64,000 nucleotides of DNA from Undibacterium umbellatum (lineage in GTDB: Bacteria; Pseudomonadota; Gammaproteobacteria; Burkholderiales; Burkholderiaceae_D): positions 264,677 through 328,676 of the forward strand of contig NZ_JACOFX010000005.1 in the NCBI RefSeq assembly GCF_014284125.1, in the 5' to 3' direction. Of this stretch, positions 1-8,527 are shown piece after piece. Below the pieces are notes generated by a model. That model was not told the origin of the DNA and made no database searches. It saw nothing but the letters and a program-made list of their open reading frames with translations. The position numbers and the translations under genes are program-made. Numbering within the stretch: position 1 is the first letter of the stretch; every line of letters begins with the position of its first letter.

Positions 1-1
1 C

Positions 2-895
2 GGCAAACTGTGGCAAGCCTTGCATCACAAGCACTGGCATTATGTGGCACTGGCTACGGATGAAATATTTTGCGGCATTGCCATTGTCGATGTAGGCTGG
101 ACCAATACTGCCTTTGCCTATGTATTTGACAGGCAGGAAGGCAAGCTCATCGCCAGCTATTCCCAGGATGGTTTGTCGGGGCTGACAGCAAAACTGAATC
201 AGCATCCGGCCGTCGGGGCAGCCTCCCGATTCCACTTCCTTGGCAATAAAATTCGCTTTCAGCATTTGCCTGCCAGCGAACAAATGCAAGATCAATTTCA
301 ACTGCAACTCCAATGCGGCTCTTTTAGCATTGATACCTTGCTTGATGCCAGCCAGGCTGCACCCTCCTTATTGGCGATAGGTGAAGTGCGGGGCGGTACA
401 GTACATGCCACTGTCAAGTCAGCAGGTATGCCGTTGGCAGGGGCGGTGAGGGTGGGTAGCCGCAGCTTCAAGCTGCAGGCAGGCACAGGCAGCTATGACC
501 ATAGCAATGGTTTTCTGGCGCGAGAAACCGGCTGGCGCTGGGCTTCGGCGCATGCGCTGGATGTGGGCTTCAATTTACAGGCAGGCTATTTTGGCAGCAA
601 TGAAAACTCCCTGTGGCTGGATGGCAAGTTGATCGGCCTGGGGGCCGCACAGTTTGACTTTGATGCCAGCCAGGCCATGGCTGACTGGCACATCTACACC
701 GATGATGGCTTGCTGGATTTATACTTCCGACCCGAAGGTTTTCGCGCAGAAAACAAAAATCTGATTATTGCCAGCAGCCGCTATCTGCAACCCATAGGCG
801 TATTTAGCGGCTGGGTCAGGGCCAGTTTGGATAGCCCCAGGCGGCAGATAGAAAAAATGGTCGGCGTGACCGAAGACCATTTTTCCAAATGGTAG
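2..895 (+). CDS. DUF2804 family protein (5' end outside the window)
   Basis: The frame is open from the window edge, so the amino terminus is missing; a TTG at position 20 could serve as a start, but the residues before it continue in the style of the family. The segment WHYVALATDE followed by VDVGWTNTAFAYVFDR is what I recognise as DUF2804. The tail, with regular alternating beta-type sequence and a closing GWVRASL segment, also fits. The family is of unknown function, and no signal peptide or membrane segment is visible in the part present. It converges on the protease gene, with only 9 bases between the two stop codons. Confidence 0.72.
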   Translation, partial: GKLWQALHHKHWHYVALATDEIFCGIAIVDVGWTNTAFAYVFDRQEGKLIASYSQDGLSGLTAKLNQHPAVGAASRFHFLGNKIRFQHLPASEQMQDQFQLQLQCGSFSIDTLLDASQAAPSLLAIGEVRGGTVHATVKSAGMPLAGAVRVGSRSFKLQAGTGSYDHSNGFLARETGWRWASAHALDVGFNLQAGYFGSNENSLWLDGKLIGLGAAQFDFDASQAMADWHIYTDDGLLDLYFRPEGFRAENKNLIIASSRYLQPIGVFSGWVRASLDSPRRQIEKMVGVTEDHFSKW

Positions 896-904
896 GTAAA
901 ATTC

Positions 905-2323
905 TTATCGTCGGTGGCACACCAAGCGGTCGGCCTTGCCAGCATTGACCACCAGTTTGTTACCAGTAAATTCTTCAACGATGCCAGAAGCTTTACTGCC
1001 CATACTGAGTGATAGGGTTTTGCCGTCGAAAAGGTAATTGCCAGAAAACTTCTTGCCATTCATGGTACCGCTCATCCGGGAATCTCTCTCAAACATCACA
1101 TCCATGCTGTAGCCAGTCAGGACGCCATAGCAATTCCAGGTCCCCAGAATTTTTGTGAGCGCTTGCTGGGCTGTTGAGGTTTGTGCATTGGCATACTGGT
1201 TGTTGTCCTTATTACCCTCTCTGTTTCCTTCTATGCTGTTCATGGTCAATGCGCGCAGACTTTCATTGCTAGCACGGCGTGAAGACATGGTGTTGATCCA
1301 GTCTGCAGGAACGGCAAAGTTCAGGTTTTGCGCCTGCCTGTGTTGGAGGTTGAAAGTGTTGATGCCTACCAGTTTGCCAGCAGCATCAAACAAGCCACCA
1401 CCGCTGGAACCAGGTGAAATAGGCGCGGTGGTTTGTATGACCTTGCCTGTAGGCAGGGGGCGCAAAGCGGAAACGATACCATCACTGATCGTCAGGTCCA
1501 GGCCTAGTGGAGCACCAATGGCAAACACTTTTTGGCCTATGCGCAGGCCGTCTGTGCTGCCCAGGGCCACTGCAGGCGCATTGGCACCGGGGACGCTGAG
1601 GCGACATAGATCATATTCTTCATCCGCCATGATGACCGTGGCTGCCAGTAATTGCTTGCCTATCCTGGCTTTATATTGCACGCCACTGCGCGTTACATGG
1701 CAATTCGTGATCAGGACTTCGGGCGCGATCATGACACCACTGCCCATAGACACCGGTGCGCCGGTTGGAGAAAACACCGTGATCAGGGCGATACTGGGAG
1801 AACGCAGCGCATAAATTTCTTCAGCAGTTTTACTGCCCTCTACATTATTGTTATTGGTGGCAGCGGGCTCTGCTATCTGGCTTGGTGGTGCTGGCACGAC
1901 GGCGCGCAATGGCGGCTTTACTGGCGATGCAGGCGTGACTTTGCTATACACTGGCAATTCTTTTTGCCTGTCGCGTTCTTCCTTTTGATTGATAGACCAC
2001 CACGTTGCTGCCGCTGCCAGCACTACCATTAAGGCAATCAGGCTGAACCAGTTTTTGGGTTTGGCAGGTGCTGTTGGTTGCTGTTCCCTGGCTATGCTGG
2101 CTTGAGCCCGCAAGCTTTCCTGTCTGGCCAGGCGTGCATCATAGCTGGCACGTTTTTGTGGAGTGGTAAGTAATTCGTAAGCTTCGCGCAAGATGACTTT
2201 TTTATTGGGGTCGTGCTGCGCCGTGCTTTCCAGTTCGGACATGGCATGCTGGTACGCTGCTCGTATCTGTTCCGGAGTTGCGTCCGCTGGGACCGAGAGT
2301 ATGTCGTAAAGAGTTTGTTTCAT
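905..2323 (-). CDS. Membrane-anchored trypsin-like serine protease with degenerate N-terminal J-domain
   Basis: 472 residues in four parts. Residues 1-66 resemble a DnaJ J-domain (YDILSVPADAT, AYELL, KRASYDARL), but the HPD tripeptide that stimulates Hsp70 is absent from the loop. Residues 91-110 form one membrane segment, so the J-like part should be cytoplasmic and the rest periplasmic. After a proline-rich linker, residues 170-345 are a chymotrypsin-fold protease with His209 (TNCHV), Asp238 (EYDLC) and Ser307 (PGSSGGG). The last 90 residues are a beta-rich domain (GTWNCYGV, SGTMNGKKFSGNY) I cannot name. No PDZ domain is seen, unlike DegP or DegS. It is probably a single-gene unit, with 110 bases between its start and the end of the next minus-strand gene. 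Substrate unknown. Confidence 0.8.
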   Translation of the reverse strand: MKQTLYDILSVPADATPEQIRAAYQHAMSELESTAQHDPNKKVILREAYELLTTPQKRASYDARLARQESLRAQASIAREQQPTAPAKPKNWFSLIALMVVLAAAATWWSINQKEERDRQKELPVYSKVTPASPVKPPLRAVVPAPPSQIAEPAATNNNNVEGSKTAEEIYALRSPSIALITVFSPTGAPVSMGSGVMIAPEVLITNCHVTRSGVQYKARIGKQLLAATVIMADEEYDLCRLSVPGANAPAVALGSTDGLRIGQKVFAIGAPLGLDLTISDGIVSALRPLPTGKVIQTTAPISPGSSGGGLFDAAGKLVGINTFNLQHRQAQNLNFAVPADWINTMSSRRASNESLRALTMNSIEGNREGNKDNNQYANAQTSTAQQALTKILGTWNCYGVLTGYSMDVMFERDSRMSGTMNGKKFSGNYLFDGKTLSLSMGSKASGIVEEFTGNKLVVNAGKADRLVCHRR

Positions 2324-2433
2324 TGCATGTCCAGAATGAAGGGCTTGCTTTTTTCCTTTGCGGGAACAAGTTTTTTCTGGAGATTGTAACTGAAGAGATG
2401 GCAGCTATACGAATTAGCCGCCATAAGTGATCT

Positions 2434-2844
2434 TTAGCGCAAGCGACCTATATAAGTCTGGTCCACCATGGCGTTGTGATCCAGCACAGGCATGCCTGCC
2501 AGGGGATTTGTTTCTATCCTGCTACTTACCAGCATACCGGATGCTGAACTGGATTTTTTGGAGATCAATCTGTTCAGCAAAGGATCTGCTGGCGGTGGAA
2601 TGACGAACAAGCCAGCTTCACCAAAATAGATGTCTTCCAGCTTAAGACATATGTCGCGTAAGGCTTCGTTAGGCAATTCCATGGCCAGATCCAGTATGGC
2701 ACGACAATAGCCAGGATTGATACGCATGTACTCAATATCAGTCACGCGGCCATTTTGGCGTCGCAAAATCACATGCAAACGCGCCATGAGTGAAAAAGCA
2801 AGATTATCTGACATCGCGTTTTGGACTAAGCTGCTGGTACTCAT
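2434..2844 (-). CDS. Hypothetical protein translationally coupled to amtB
   Basis: 136 residues that I do not recognise. Its ATG overlaps the amtB stop in an ATGA junction, so it is read from the amtB message and probably coupled in translation. It is mostly helical in the first 80 residues (DNLAFSLMARLHVILRR, CRAILDLAMELPNEALRDICLKL), then has a proline- and serine-rich tail, with no signal peptide, membrane segment or known catalytic motif. The usual amtB partner is the PII protein GlnK; this protein is longer than PII and lacks a T-loop tyrosine motif, so I do not call it GlnK. Confidence 0.6.
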   Translation of the reverse strand: MSTSSLVQNAMSDNLAFSLMARLHVILRRQNGRVTDIEYMRINPGYCRAILDLAMELPNEALRDICLKLEDIYFGEAGLFVIPPPADPLLNRLISKKSSSASGMLVSSRIETNPLAGMPVLDHNAMVDQTYIGRLR

Positions 2845-4247
2845 AAGATATGCTCCCCGTGAAGTTCAAGATCAAGTCCTTCTCTTTCTTCTTCCTTGTT
2901 GACACGCAAACCGATGGAAACCTTGAGTAGCCATAAAATGATGGCAGTCACAGCACCGGAATAAATGACTGTGACGATGACACCAAAGGCCTGGGTAGCC
3001 AGGCTGCCATCGACACCGCCTATGCTCTTCAATGCGAAGACTCCGGTCAGTAACGCGCCGACTATGCCTCCTATGGCATGCACACCAAATACATCGAGTG
3101 AATCATCATAGCCACCCATGGATTTGAGTGAAGTCGAACCCCAGTAGCAAGCCACGCCAGCCACAGCACCAATGACTAAGGCACCCGTCAGATCGACAAA
3201 GCCGGAGGCCGGCGTAATGGCAACCAGTCCGGCGACAGCACCGGAGACTATGCCAAGTACCGAGGGTTTGCCACGGCGCAGCCATTCCACGAACATCCAG
3301 GCCAGTGCAGACATCGCCGTTGCCACCTGTGTCACCAGCATCGCCAGCCCTGCACGGCCATCTGCCGCGCCTGCTGAGCCAGCATTGAAACCAAACCAGC
3401 CTACCCATAACAATGAGGCACCAATGGCTGTCAGCAAAAGATTGTGCGGTGGCATGGGTTCCTTGCCAAAGCCCAGGCGTGGCCCAACGATCAATGCGGC
3501 CACCAGGCCGGATACCCCGGCATTGATATGCACCACAGTCCCACCGGCAAAGTCGAGCACACCACGCGCTGCCAGCCAGCCCGCCGGTTCCCATACCCAG
3601 TGCGCAACCGGTACATACACCAGCAGGGACCACAAAGTGATGAACAGCAGCAGTGCAGAAAACTTCATGCGTTCGGCAAATGCACCGGTAATCAGTGCGG
3701 GGGTGATGATGGCGAACGTCATCTGGAACATCAGGAATACGCTTTCCGGTATCGTCGGCGCCAGTTGATGCACGCTGAGTTGCCCGGCTTCTTTCAAAAA
3801 GCTCACGCCATGCAGCATGAACCTGTCCATGCTACCCAGAAAAGGCGAGCCCGCTGTGAACACGAGGCTGTAACCCAGTACCACCCACAAGACTGTGACG
3901 ATGCAGGTAGTTGCCAGGCTATGCGCCATCGTGCCCAGGGCATTTTTCTTGCGCACCATGCCAGTGTAGAACAGGGCCAGGCCGGGTATGGTCATCAGTA
4001 ATACCAGTGCAGTCGATGTCATCATCCAGGCGGTATCACCAGCACTAATCTTGTCTGCCGCGATCATCCCGGACTTGTTCATTGCAGAAGGCGCGGCCTC
4101 AGGTATAGCCGACGTGCTGGCTGGGGCTGAAGTGGCAGTTGCACCAGCTAAGACTGGCGACTCTGTCTGCGCACTGCAAGTGCTACTGAACATGGAAAAA
4201 ATGAAGGTCAGGGACAGCAAGAAGCTGGAAAGCACGCGTATTTTCAT
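2841..4247 (-). CDS. amtB: Ammonium transporter AmtB
   Basis: 468 residues from the ATG at 4247, chosen because AAAGG lies 9-13 bases upstream and because a signal peptide follows at once (MKIRVLSSFLLSLTF, then SAQTES). An in-frame start 30 codons further out lacks these signs. The protein is an Amt/Rh ammonium channel of the inner membrane, with about 11 hydrophobic segments after the cleaved leader. Family marks are GLALFYTGMVRKKN in the first helix, HWVWEPAGWL, DFAGGTVVHINAG and DSLDVFGVHAIGG, the last two holding the pore histidines. Residues 33-60 between leader and first helix are low-complexity and rich in Ala, Ser and Thr. The upstream region has a sigma54-type promoter and an NtrC-like site, which suggests induction by nitrogen limitation. 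Confidence 0.93.
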   Translation of the reverse strand: MKIRVLSSFLLSLTFIFSMFSSTCSAQTESPVLAGATATSAPASTSAIPEAAPSAMNKSGMIAADKISAGDTAWMMTSTALVLLMTIPGLALFYTGMVRKKNALGTMAHSLATTCIVTVLWVVLGYSLVFTAGSPFLGSMDRFMLHGVSFLKEAGQLSVHQLAPTIPESVFLMFQMTFAIITPALITGAFAERMKFSALLLFITLWSLLVYVPVAHWVWEPAGWLAARGVLDFAGGTVVHINAGVSGLVAALIVGPRLGFGKEPMPPHNLLLTAIGASLLWVGWFGFNAGSAGAADGRAGLAMLVTQVATAMSALAWMFVEWLRRGKPSVLGIVSGAVAGLVAITPASGFVDLTGALVIGAVAGVACYWGSTSLKSMGGYDDSLDVFGVHAIGGIVGALLTGVFALKSIGGVDGSLATQAFGVIVTVIYSGAVTAIILWLLKVSIGLRVNKEEEREGLDLELHGEHIL

Positions 4248-4301
4248 CAAGCTAGCCTTTTCAAAAACATCGTCAATGACACACAAGCATGTTTGCGATG
4301 C

Positions 4302-4317
4302 AGCATTTTTCATGCCA
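4302..4317 (-). promoter_or_regulatory. Sigma54-type promoter of amtB
   Basis: Read on the minus strand the sequence is TGGCATG, four bases, ATGCT. It keeps the invariant GG and GC dinucleotides at the spacing of the TGGCACG-N4-TTGCW consensus, with one mismatch in each half. Transcription would begin near 4291, leaving a leader of about 44 bases before the ATG at 4247. The match to consensus is seen in the sequence; use by RpoN is inferred. Confidence 0.72.
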
Positions 4318-4398
4318 AGGTTCAACCAGGCATTCAAGGCTAACTAATGACTATTTCAGGGAGCTAACTTAGAACTGGTGCGTGGGATGGACAATACT

Positions 4399-4415
4399 TG
4401 CACCAAATGTAAGCA
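4399..4415. promoter_or_regulatory. Candidate NtrC binding site upstream of amtB
   Basis: A 17-base near-dyad: TGCACCAAA on the plus strand followed by TGTAAGCA. The TGCACCA half is perfect and the opposite half degenerate (AAGCA instead of GGTGCA). Its centre lies about 115 bases upstream of the start predicted from the sigma54 promoter, a usual enhancer distance. A further TGGTGC-like half-site lies at about 4377-4384. Confidence 0.5.
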
Positions 4416-4450
4416 ATTATTGTTGGATGGCATGGTTTCGCTTACAAGCA

Positions 4451-4487
4451 TAAAAAACGCCGCTTAACTTGAAGGCTAAAGCGGCGT
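4451..4487 (-). terminator. Rho-independent terminator of the nitronate monooxygenase gene
   Basis: A perfect 9-bp stem, ACGCCGCTT (4457-4465) with AAGCGGCGT (4479-4487), and a 13-base loop. Read on the minus strand it is followed by TTTTTTA. It lies 21 bases after the stop codon at 4508. Confidence 0.88.
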
Positions 4488-4507
4488 CATGCTTTCAGCT
4501 TGCCAGA

Positions 4508-5752
4508 TTACGCTGGCAAAGCAATCTGATGATCAACACTGAATTGATAATCGCGGAATACATGTTCCGCACTCAGCAATTCATAATTACCATCCGGCAA
4601 TTTGCGGGTCGTGTCTTTCAGGCGATACGTCATTTGTCCACAAGTCCAGCAATTGAAGTTGCGCATATGGGTGCACAGGCAGGTCTTGTCCATGACAGAG
4701 ACTTTCTTGGCATCGGGATGCGCTGCCACTTCACGGTTATAGGATGTGATGTAGGCGCAATTGCCATTGCCGTCCAGCAGATAGCCATAGGATTCGCAGC
4801 CAGGCCGTATGCCATCGCCTATCGCGGGTGTGTTCTTCAGCATGCGCATGGGGTAGCCGGTAGGCGAGATATTATTGACTTCGATATCGCTTTCGCTGGC
4901 CTTGAAGTACTCCTGTTTCACGCTGGCTGGCAAGCCGCATTCATTGGTGACGGTGAAGCGGGTTGCTACCTGCACCCCAGCTGCGCCGTTTTCCATGAAA
5001 GACACGGCATCGCTGCCTGTGAATATACCACCAGCGGCAATCAGCGGGATATCCAGGTTTTCTGCCTTCAGGTACTGAATGATTTCAGTAATGATGGACT
5101 GCAAGTCATATTCAGCCCAGTCCATGCCAAAGCCCAGATGGCCACCAGCCAGTGGGCCTTCGACGATGACGTAATCAGGCAGACGGTTCAGGCGGGAATT
5201 CTTGCGCAGGAATAATTGTAATGCGCGTACTGAAGAAACGATGATGCCAAGCTTGGCATCGCGGAAGCGCGGGTGGTCCGCGATCAGGCCAAAAGAACCC
5301 AGATGCAGACCGGCACTCATGGTGATGCCATCAATACCAGCATCGAGTGAAGATTCCAGGCGCACCTTCAAGGTTTCGCGTGGACCGTTCATGGTCAGCT
5401 TTTCCATGCAGTTGACAAAGATCATGCCGGAACCCTGCTTGGCTTCCATGGTTTTGCCTACATGCAGTCGGGTAGCTTCGGCCAGTTGATCCAGGTTGAA
5501 CTTGATGTCAGTCTTGTCGGAGTTGTTAATATTGTACTTGTAGAATTTGGTTTTTTCCTTGACAAAGCTGGTGTCGAAACGACGATCAGAGACATCCTGT
5601 ACCATGGCATCAGAAATATGACCTATACCACCGAGACGTGCAGCAACCAGAGCCAGTTCAGCAGTGGAAATATCGACGCCCATGCCACCGATCATGATAG
5701 GAACCAGCTCATCTTTGCCCAGTTTCAGGCGGAAATCATCTACACGTTTCAT
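4508..5752 (-). CDS. Nitronate monooxygenase / 2-nitropropane dioxygenase family protein
   Basis: 414 residues from the ATG at 5752, preceded at 6 bases by AGGA; a GTG five codons upstream has no such signal. The FMN-dependent TIM barrel is clear: IGGMGVDIST near the start, VEGPLAGGHLG in the middle, and IPLIAAGGIFTGSDAVSFMENGAAGVQVATRF for phosphate binding. Members oxidise alkyl nitronates. After the barrel a tail of about 60 residues carries a cysteine cluster, CLCTHMRNFNCWTCGQ, which could bind a metal or an iron-sulfur centre and is not needed for the basic reaction, so the true substrate may differ. Transcribed alone, with its own terminator; two direct repeats lie upstream. Confidence 0.82.
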   Translation of the reverse strand: MKRVDDFRLKLGKDELVPIMIGGMGVDISTAELALVAARLGGIGHISDAMVQDVSDRRFDTSFVKEKTKFYKYNINNSDKTDIKFNLDQLAEATRLHVGKTMEAKQGSGMIFVNCMEKLTMNGPRETLKVRLESSLDAGIDGITMSAGLHLGSFGLIADHPRFRDAKLGIIVSSVRALQLFLRKNSRLNRLPDYVIVEGPLAGGHLGFGMDWAEYDLQSIITEIIQYLKAENLDIPLIAAGGIFTGSDAVSFMENGAAGVQVATRFTVTNECGLPASVKQEYFKASESDIEVNNISPTGYPMRMLKNTPAIGDGIRPGCESYGYLLDGNGNCAYITSYNREVAAHPDAKKVSVMDKTCLCTHMRNFNCWTCGQMTYRLKDTTRKLPDGNYELLSAEHVFRDYQFSVDHQIALPA

Positions 5753-5801
5753 TGTTATCCTTGACACATTTTGCTCAAAAGTAAATCACGCGACGCTATA
5801 T

Positions 5802-5830
5802 TTAGTACTCACTCAATACGCTTAGTACTC
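5802..5830. promoter_or_regulatory. Twin direct repeats upstream of the nitronate monooxygenase gene
   Basis: TTAGTACTC occurs at 5802-5810 and again at 5822-5830, exactly 20 bases apart, placing both on one DNA face. They lie 50-78 bases upstream of the gene start at 5752, where an operator would be expected. The cognate regulator is unknown and no regulator gene is adjacent. Confidence 0.35.
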
Positions 5831-5968
5831 TTACTCTACAGATACATATTGCCTACTTCTTGTTTATTCCGGGCTGCAAGCCAGCAGACGAACGAGATTG
5901 TAAGCCAGGGCTAGCTGCTATAGCTAAGATTATATTCTGTAAGGGCGGCAAATACCCAGGCGCAGGCT

Positions 5969-6964
5969 CTATCTCTTGCTATTTAACCAACGCAATTTAG
6001 CCCAGCCAGCTTGTTGGCTTGCATTCAGGAAAGTCCAGGCTACCAGACGACTCTCTTTATTGCCCTGGCTCATGATAATGATTTTTTCATCATAGACCTT
6101 GACCTGCTTCAATGCCGCACGGATTGCAGGCAAATTGGCGGACTTTGATACCAGAGTGGAAAACCATAAGACTTTTGTAGGTATGGTTGCGCTTTCCCTG
6201 ATCATTTTATCAATAAATGCCAGTTCACCGCCTTCACACCAAAGCTCGGCGTCCCGGCCGCTGAAGTTCAGCACTGGCTTAGTTAGCCCTGGTTTGCCGG
6301 ATTTGTTCAGGTTTTCCCATTTACGCGCACTGCCCGCCCTTGCTTCTTCGGCTGAACCATGAAATGGCGGATTGCATAGACTGACATCAAACCATTCATC
6401 ATCTGCAATTACGCCCTTGAACAAAGTTTGGGCACTAGCTTGAAGGCGCAGTTGTATCTGCTTGCCCAAGCCGGGATTGCGGTCGAGTATGGTTTGGGCA
6501 TTGGCCAGCGAGGCGTCATTGATATCACTGGCACAGAATGACCAGCCATATTCGCTGGCACCCAGCAAGGGGTAGATGCAACTGGCACCCGTACCTATGT
6601 CCAAAGCAAGTAACTGTTTGCCTTTTGGTATACGTCCCTGATTGCTGCCTGCCAGTAGGTCAGCCAGATAATGCAAATAGTCAGCTCGTCCAGGTACTGG
6701 TGGGCAAAGATTTTCTGCTGGGATATCCCATTCCAGCACGCCATAGCTGCTTTGCAGCAAAGCCTTGTTGAGCAGCTTGACTGCGATCGGTTCCGCAAAA
6801 TCAATGGTCGCTTCGCCAGCCGGATTCTCCATCAGGAATTTCTGCAGCGCTGGTTCTGCCTTGATCAGTGCAGGAAAGTCATAGCGACCTTGATGACGAT
6901 TGCGTGGATGGAGCAATTGTCCGGCAGCTTGATTTCTTTTTTCCTTCTTGTTTTTGTTGCTCAT
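5969..6964 (-). CDS. rlmF: 23S rRNA (adenine(1618)-N(6))-methyltransferase RlmF
   Basis: 331 residues. RlmF methylates N6 of A1618 in 23S rRNA using S-adenosylmethionine. Evidence: a basic amino terminus followed by HPRNRHQGRYDF, the SAM-binding segment LLALDIGTGASCIYPLLG, and the adenine-N6 catalytic tetrad in SLCNPPFHGS, followed by the family-typical ARAGSARKWENL and LNFSGRDAELWCEGGE. Length and order match E. coli YbiN. Stand-alone gene; the 216 bases between its end and the upstream start of the nitronate monooxygenase gene hold no other gene. Confidence 0.92.
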   Translation of the reverse strand: MSNKNKKEKRNQAAGQLLHPRNRHQGRYDFPALIKAEPALQKFLMENPAGEATIDFAEPIAVKLLNKALLQSSYGVLEWDIPAENLCPPVPGRADYLHYLADLLAGSNQGRIPKGKQLLALDIGTGASCIYPLLGASEYGWSFCASDINDASLANAQTILDRNPGLGKQIQLRLQASAQTLFKGVIADDEWFDVSLCNPPFHGSAEEARAGSARKWENLNKSGKPGLTKPVLNFSGRDAELWCEGGELAFIDKMIRESATIPTKVLWFSTLVSKSANLPAIRAALKQVKVYDEKIIIMSQGNKESRLVAWTFLNASQQAGWAKLRWLNSKR

Positions 6965-7371
6965 GAAAGCTTATCCAATATGTCGCAGTACGCTAAATTC
7001 TAATGGCCAGATGCCGGGGCATATTGTCCCACGACTTGTGGTCTGGCAGATGGCCCAGGAAGCTGCGGATTTGACCTGAGGCAATAGATTTCAGCCATAC
7101 TTAAGTAGGGGCTTAATTGCGCATGCTAAGGATGTAAAATTCGGTAAGTGTTTTATTCATCCTGAAACGCCATTGCTAAAATCTGGCGACTCAAAACTTG
7201 CAGCCCGCAGCAGTTCTTGATGGTCAGTGCATGCTAAGGTCCTGGAAAAGAATGCTCATGCAGGCCATTGATGCACAGCTCCACTCTCTGGACACTGGAC
7301 ATATCAAGCATGACCTCCTGGTGCTGCGCTGCCTTAGATCGCCTTGAACATCTTATTGAAAGGTATAACAC
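6965..7371. other. Intergenic region, nothing assignable
   Basis: About 400 bases between rlmF and the DUF3455 lipoprotein gene. The 10-mer GCATGCTAAG occurs twice, about 108 bases apart (near 7121 and 7229). A 31-codon frame at 7252-7347 has no homologue I know. No hairpin with a T-run, tRNA or promoter with good spacing was found. Confidence 0.4.
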
Positions 7372-7944
7372 ATGAAGAATATCGCCATTGCCAGTAGCAT
7401 TGCTGCTGTCACTATCTTGTCGGCCTGTACAACTGCACCTGTAAAACAGTCTGTCCCTGCTGCTCCAGTCATGCAGACTGTGGGTGTGCCAGCTAATCTG
7501 AAAGCACCTGCAGGTGAAGTTCTAGCCTTCCAGATGGCAGCGACAGGCGTTCAAATTTATGATTGCAGGGCTAATAAAGATGCCGCCAAAAAATTTGAAT
7601 GGGTATTCCGTGCACCGGAAGCAGAACTGTATGCCAGCCATGACAGCAGTAATGTCAAACTGGGCAAACACTATGCAGGCCCAAGCTGGGAAGCGAATGA
7701 TGGCAGCAAGGTCGTCGCCGAAGTCGTCGCCAAAGCCGATAGCCCCGACACCAGTGCCATCCCGTGGTTATTGCTGAAAGCCAAATCCACTACTGGCTCA
7801 GGTACTTTTTCCAAAGTTACCAGCATACAGCGTGTGGTAACGGTAGGTGGTAAGGCGCCTCTGAGTGGTTGCTCAGATTTCCAGTTGGGAGCAGAAACAC
7901 GCACGCCTTATAAAGCAACGTATTATTTCTTTACGGCAAATTAA
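7372..7944 (+). CDS. DUF3455 domain lipoprotein
   Basis: 190 residues. Residues 1-19 are a lipoprotein signal with lipobox LSAC, so Cys19 should be lipidated. The rest fits DUF3455: VPANLKAPAGEVLAFQMAATGVQIYDC, then EWVFRAPEAELY, HYAGPSWEANDGSKV, IPWLLLKAKST and a C-terminal ATYYFF. Function unknown; in this family the fold is beta-rich and secreted. AAAGG 8-12 bases upstream supports the start. No operon partner: the Lrp gene starts 59 bases later with its own spacing. Confidence 0.8.
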   Translation: MKNIAIASSIAAVTILSACTTAPVKQSVPAAPVMQTVGVPANLKAPAGEVLAFQMAATGVQIYDCRANKDAAKKFEWVFRAPEAELYASHDSSNVKLGKHYAGPSWEANDGSKVVAEVVAKADSPDTSAIPWLLLKAKSTTGSGTFSKVTSIQRVVTVGGKAPLSGCSDFQLGAETRTPYKATYYFFTAN

Positions 7945-8003
7945 ATACCGCTTCTTGGGGATATGAGTTCATAATAGGTTTCCCTCTATGAACTCATATT
8001 GCA

Positions 8004-8462
8004 ATGATACTGGACGGTTTTGATCTCGCCATCTTGCGCTATCTGCAACAGAATAGCCGCCATTCAGCCGAGCTGATAGGTGCAGACATCGGTTTGTCCG
8101 CCACCGCCGTTCAACGACGCATACGCAAATTGCGGGACGAAGGCGTAATCAGGGCAGAGGTAGCGATCGTCTCACCTCATGCCGTAGGCTACCCCCTGAC
8201 TGTCATGGTTGAGGTTGCGTTCAAAAAAGGTCTTGGTGATGTCATCGACAGTTTTAAGCAAGACATGCAAGCCCTGATTGAAGTCCAGCAATGCTTCTAT
8301 CTTGCAGGTGAGTTTGACTTCATGCTCATCGTGCAAACCACAGACATGGCTGCCTACGAACGTTTTACCCGTGCCGTGCTTTTTATTAATGAGAATATCC
8401 TCAAATTCCGTACCACGGTCGTGATGGATACCGTCAAGCAAAGTTATTGCCTGCCGATCTAA
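8004..8462 (+). CDS. Lrp/AsnC family transcriptional regulator
   Basis: 152 residues. An N-terminal winged helix-turn-helix (LDGFDLAILRYLQQNSRHSAELIGADIGLSATAVQRRIRKL) is followed by the RAM effector domain (VMVEVAFKK, CFYLAGEFDFMLIV, FTRAVLFINENILKFRTTVVM). This is the full usual length of feast/famine regulators, which bind DNA as octamers and sense amino acids. The initiator ATG is in TTGCAATGATACTG with no strong ribosome site. The next gene, for a small membrane protein, follows in the same direction after 65 bases. Confidence 0.9.
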   Translation: MILDGFDLAILRYLQQNSRHSAELIGADIGLSATAVQRRIRKLRDEGVIRAEVAIVSPHAVGYPLTVMVEVAFKKGLGDVIDSFKQDMQALIEVQQCFYLAGEFDFMLIVQTTDMAAYERFTRAVLFINENILKFRTTVVMDTVKQSYCLPI

Positions 8463-8527
8463 GCGAGCGCAAGTTTTACGGAAAAGTCATCGGCCGACGT
8501 TTTTTTTCAGCGTATTGGAGAATTATC

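Noticed and set aside
2434..2844. GlnK downstream of amtB
   Set aside because: The 136-residue product lacks the PII length, T-loop and fold signature.
7252..7347. Small gene of 31 codons upstream of the DUF3455 gene
   Set aside because: Too short to judge and no known relative; chance frame is as likely.
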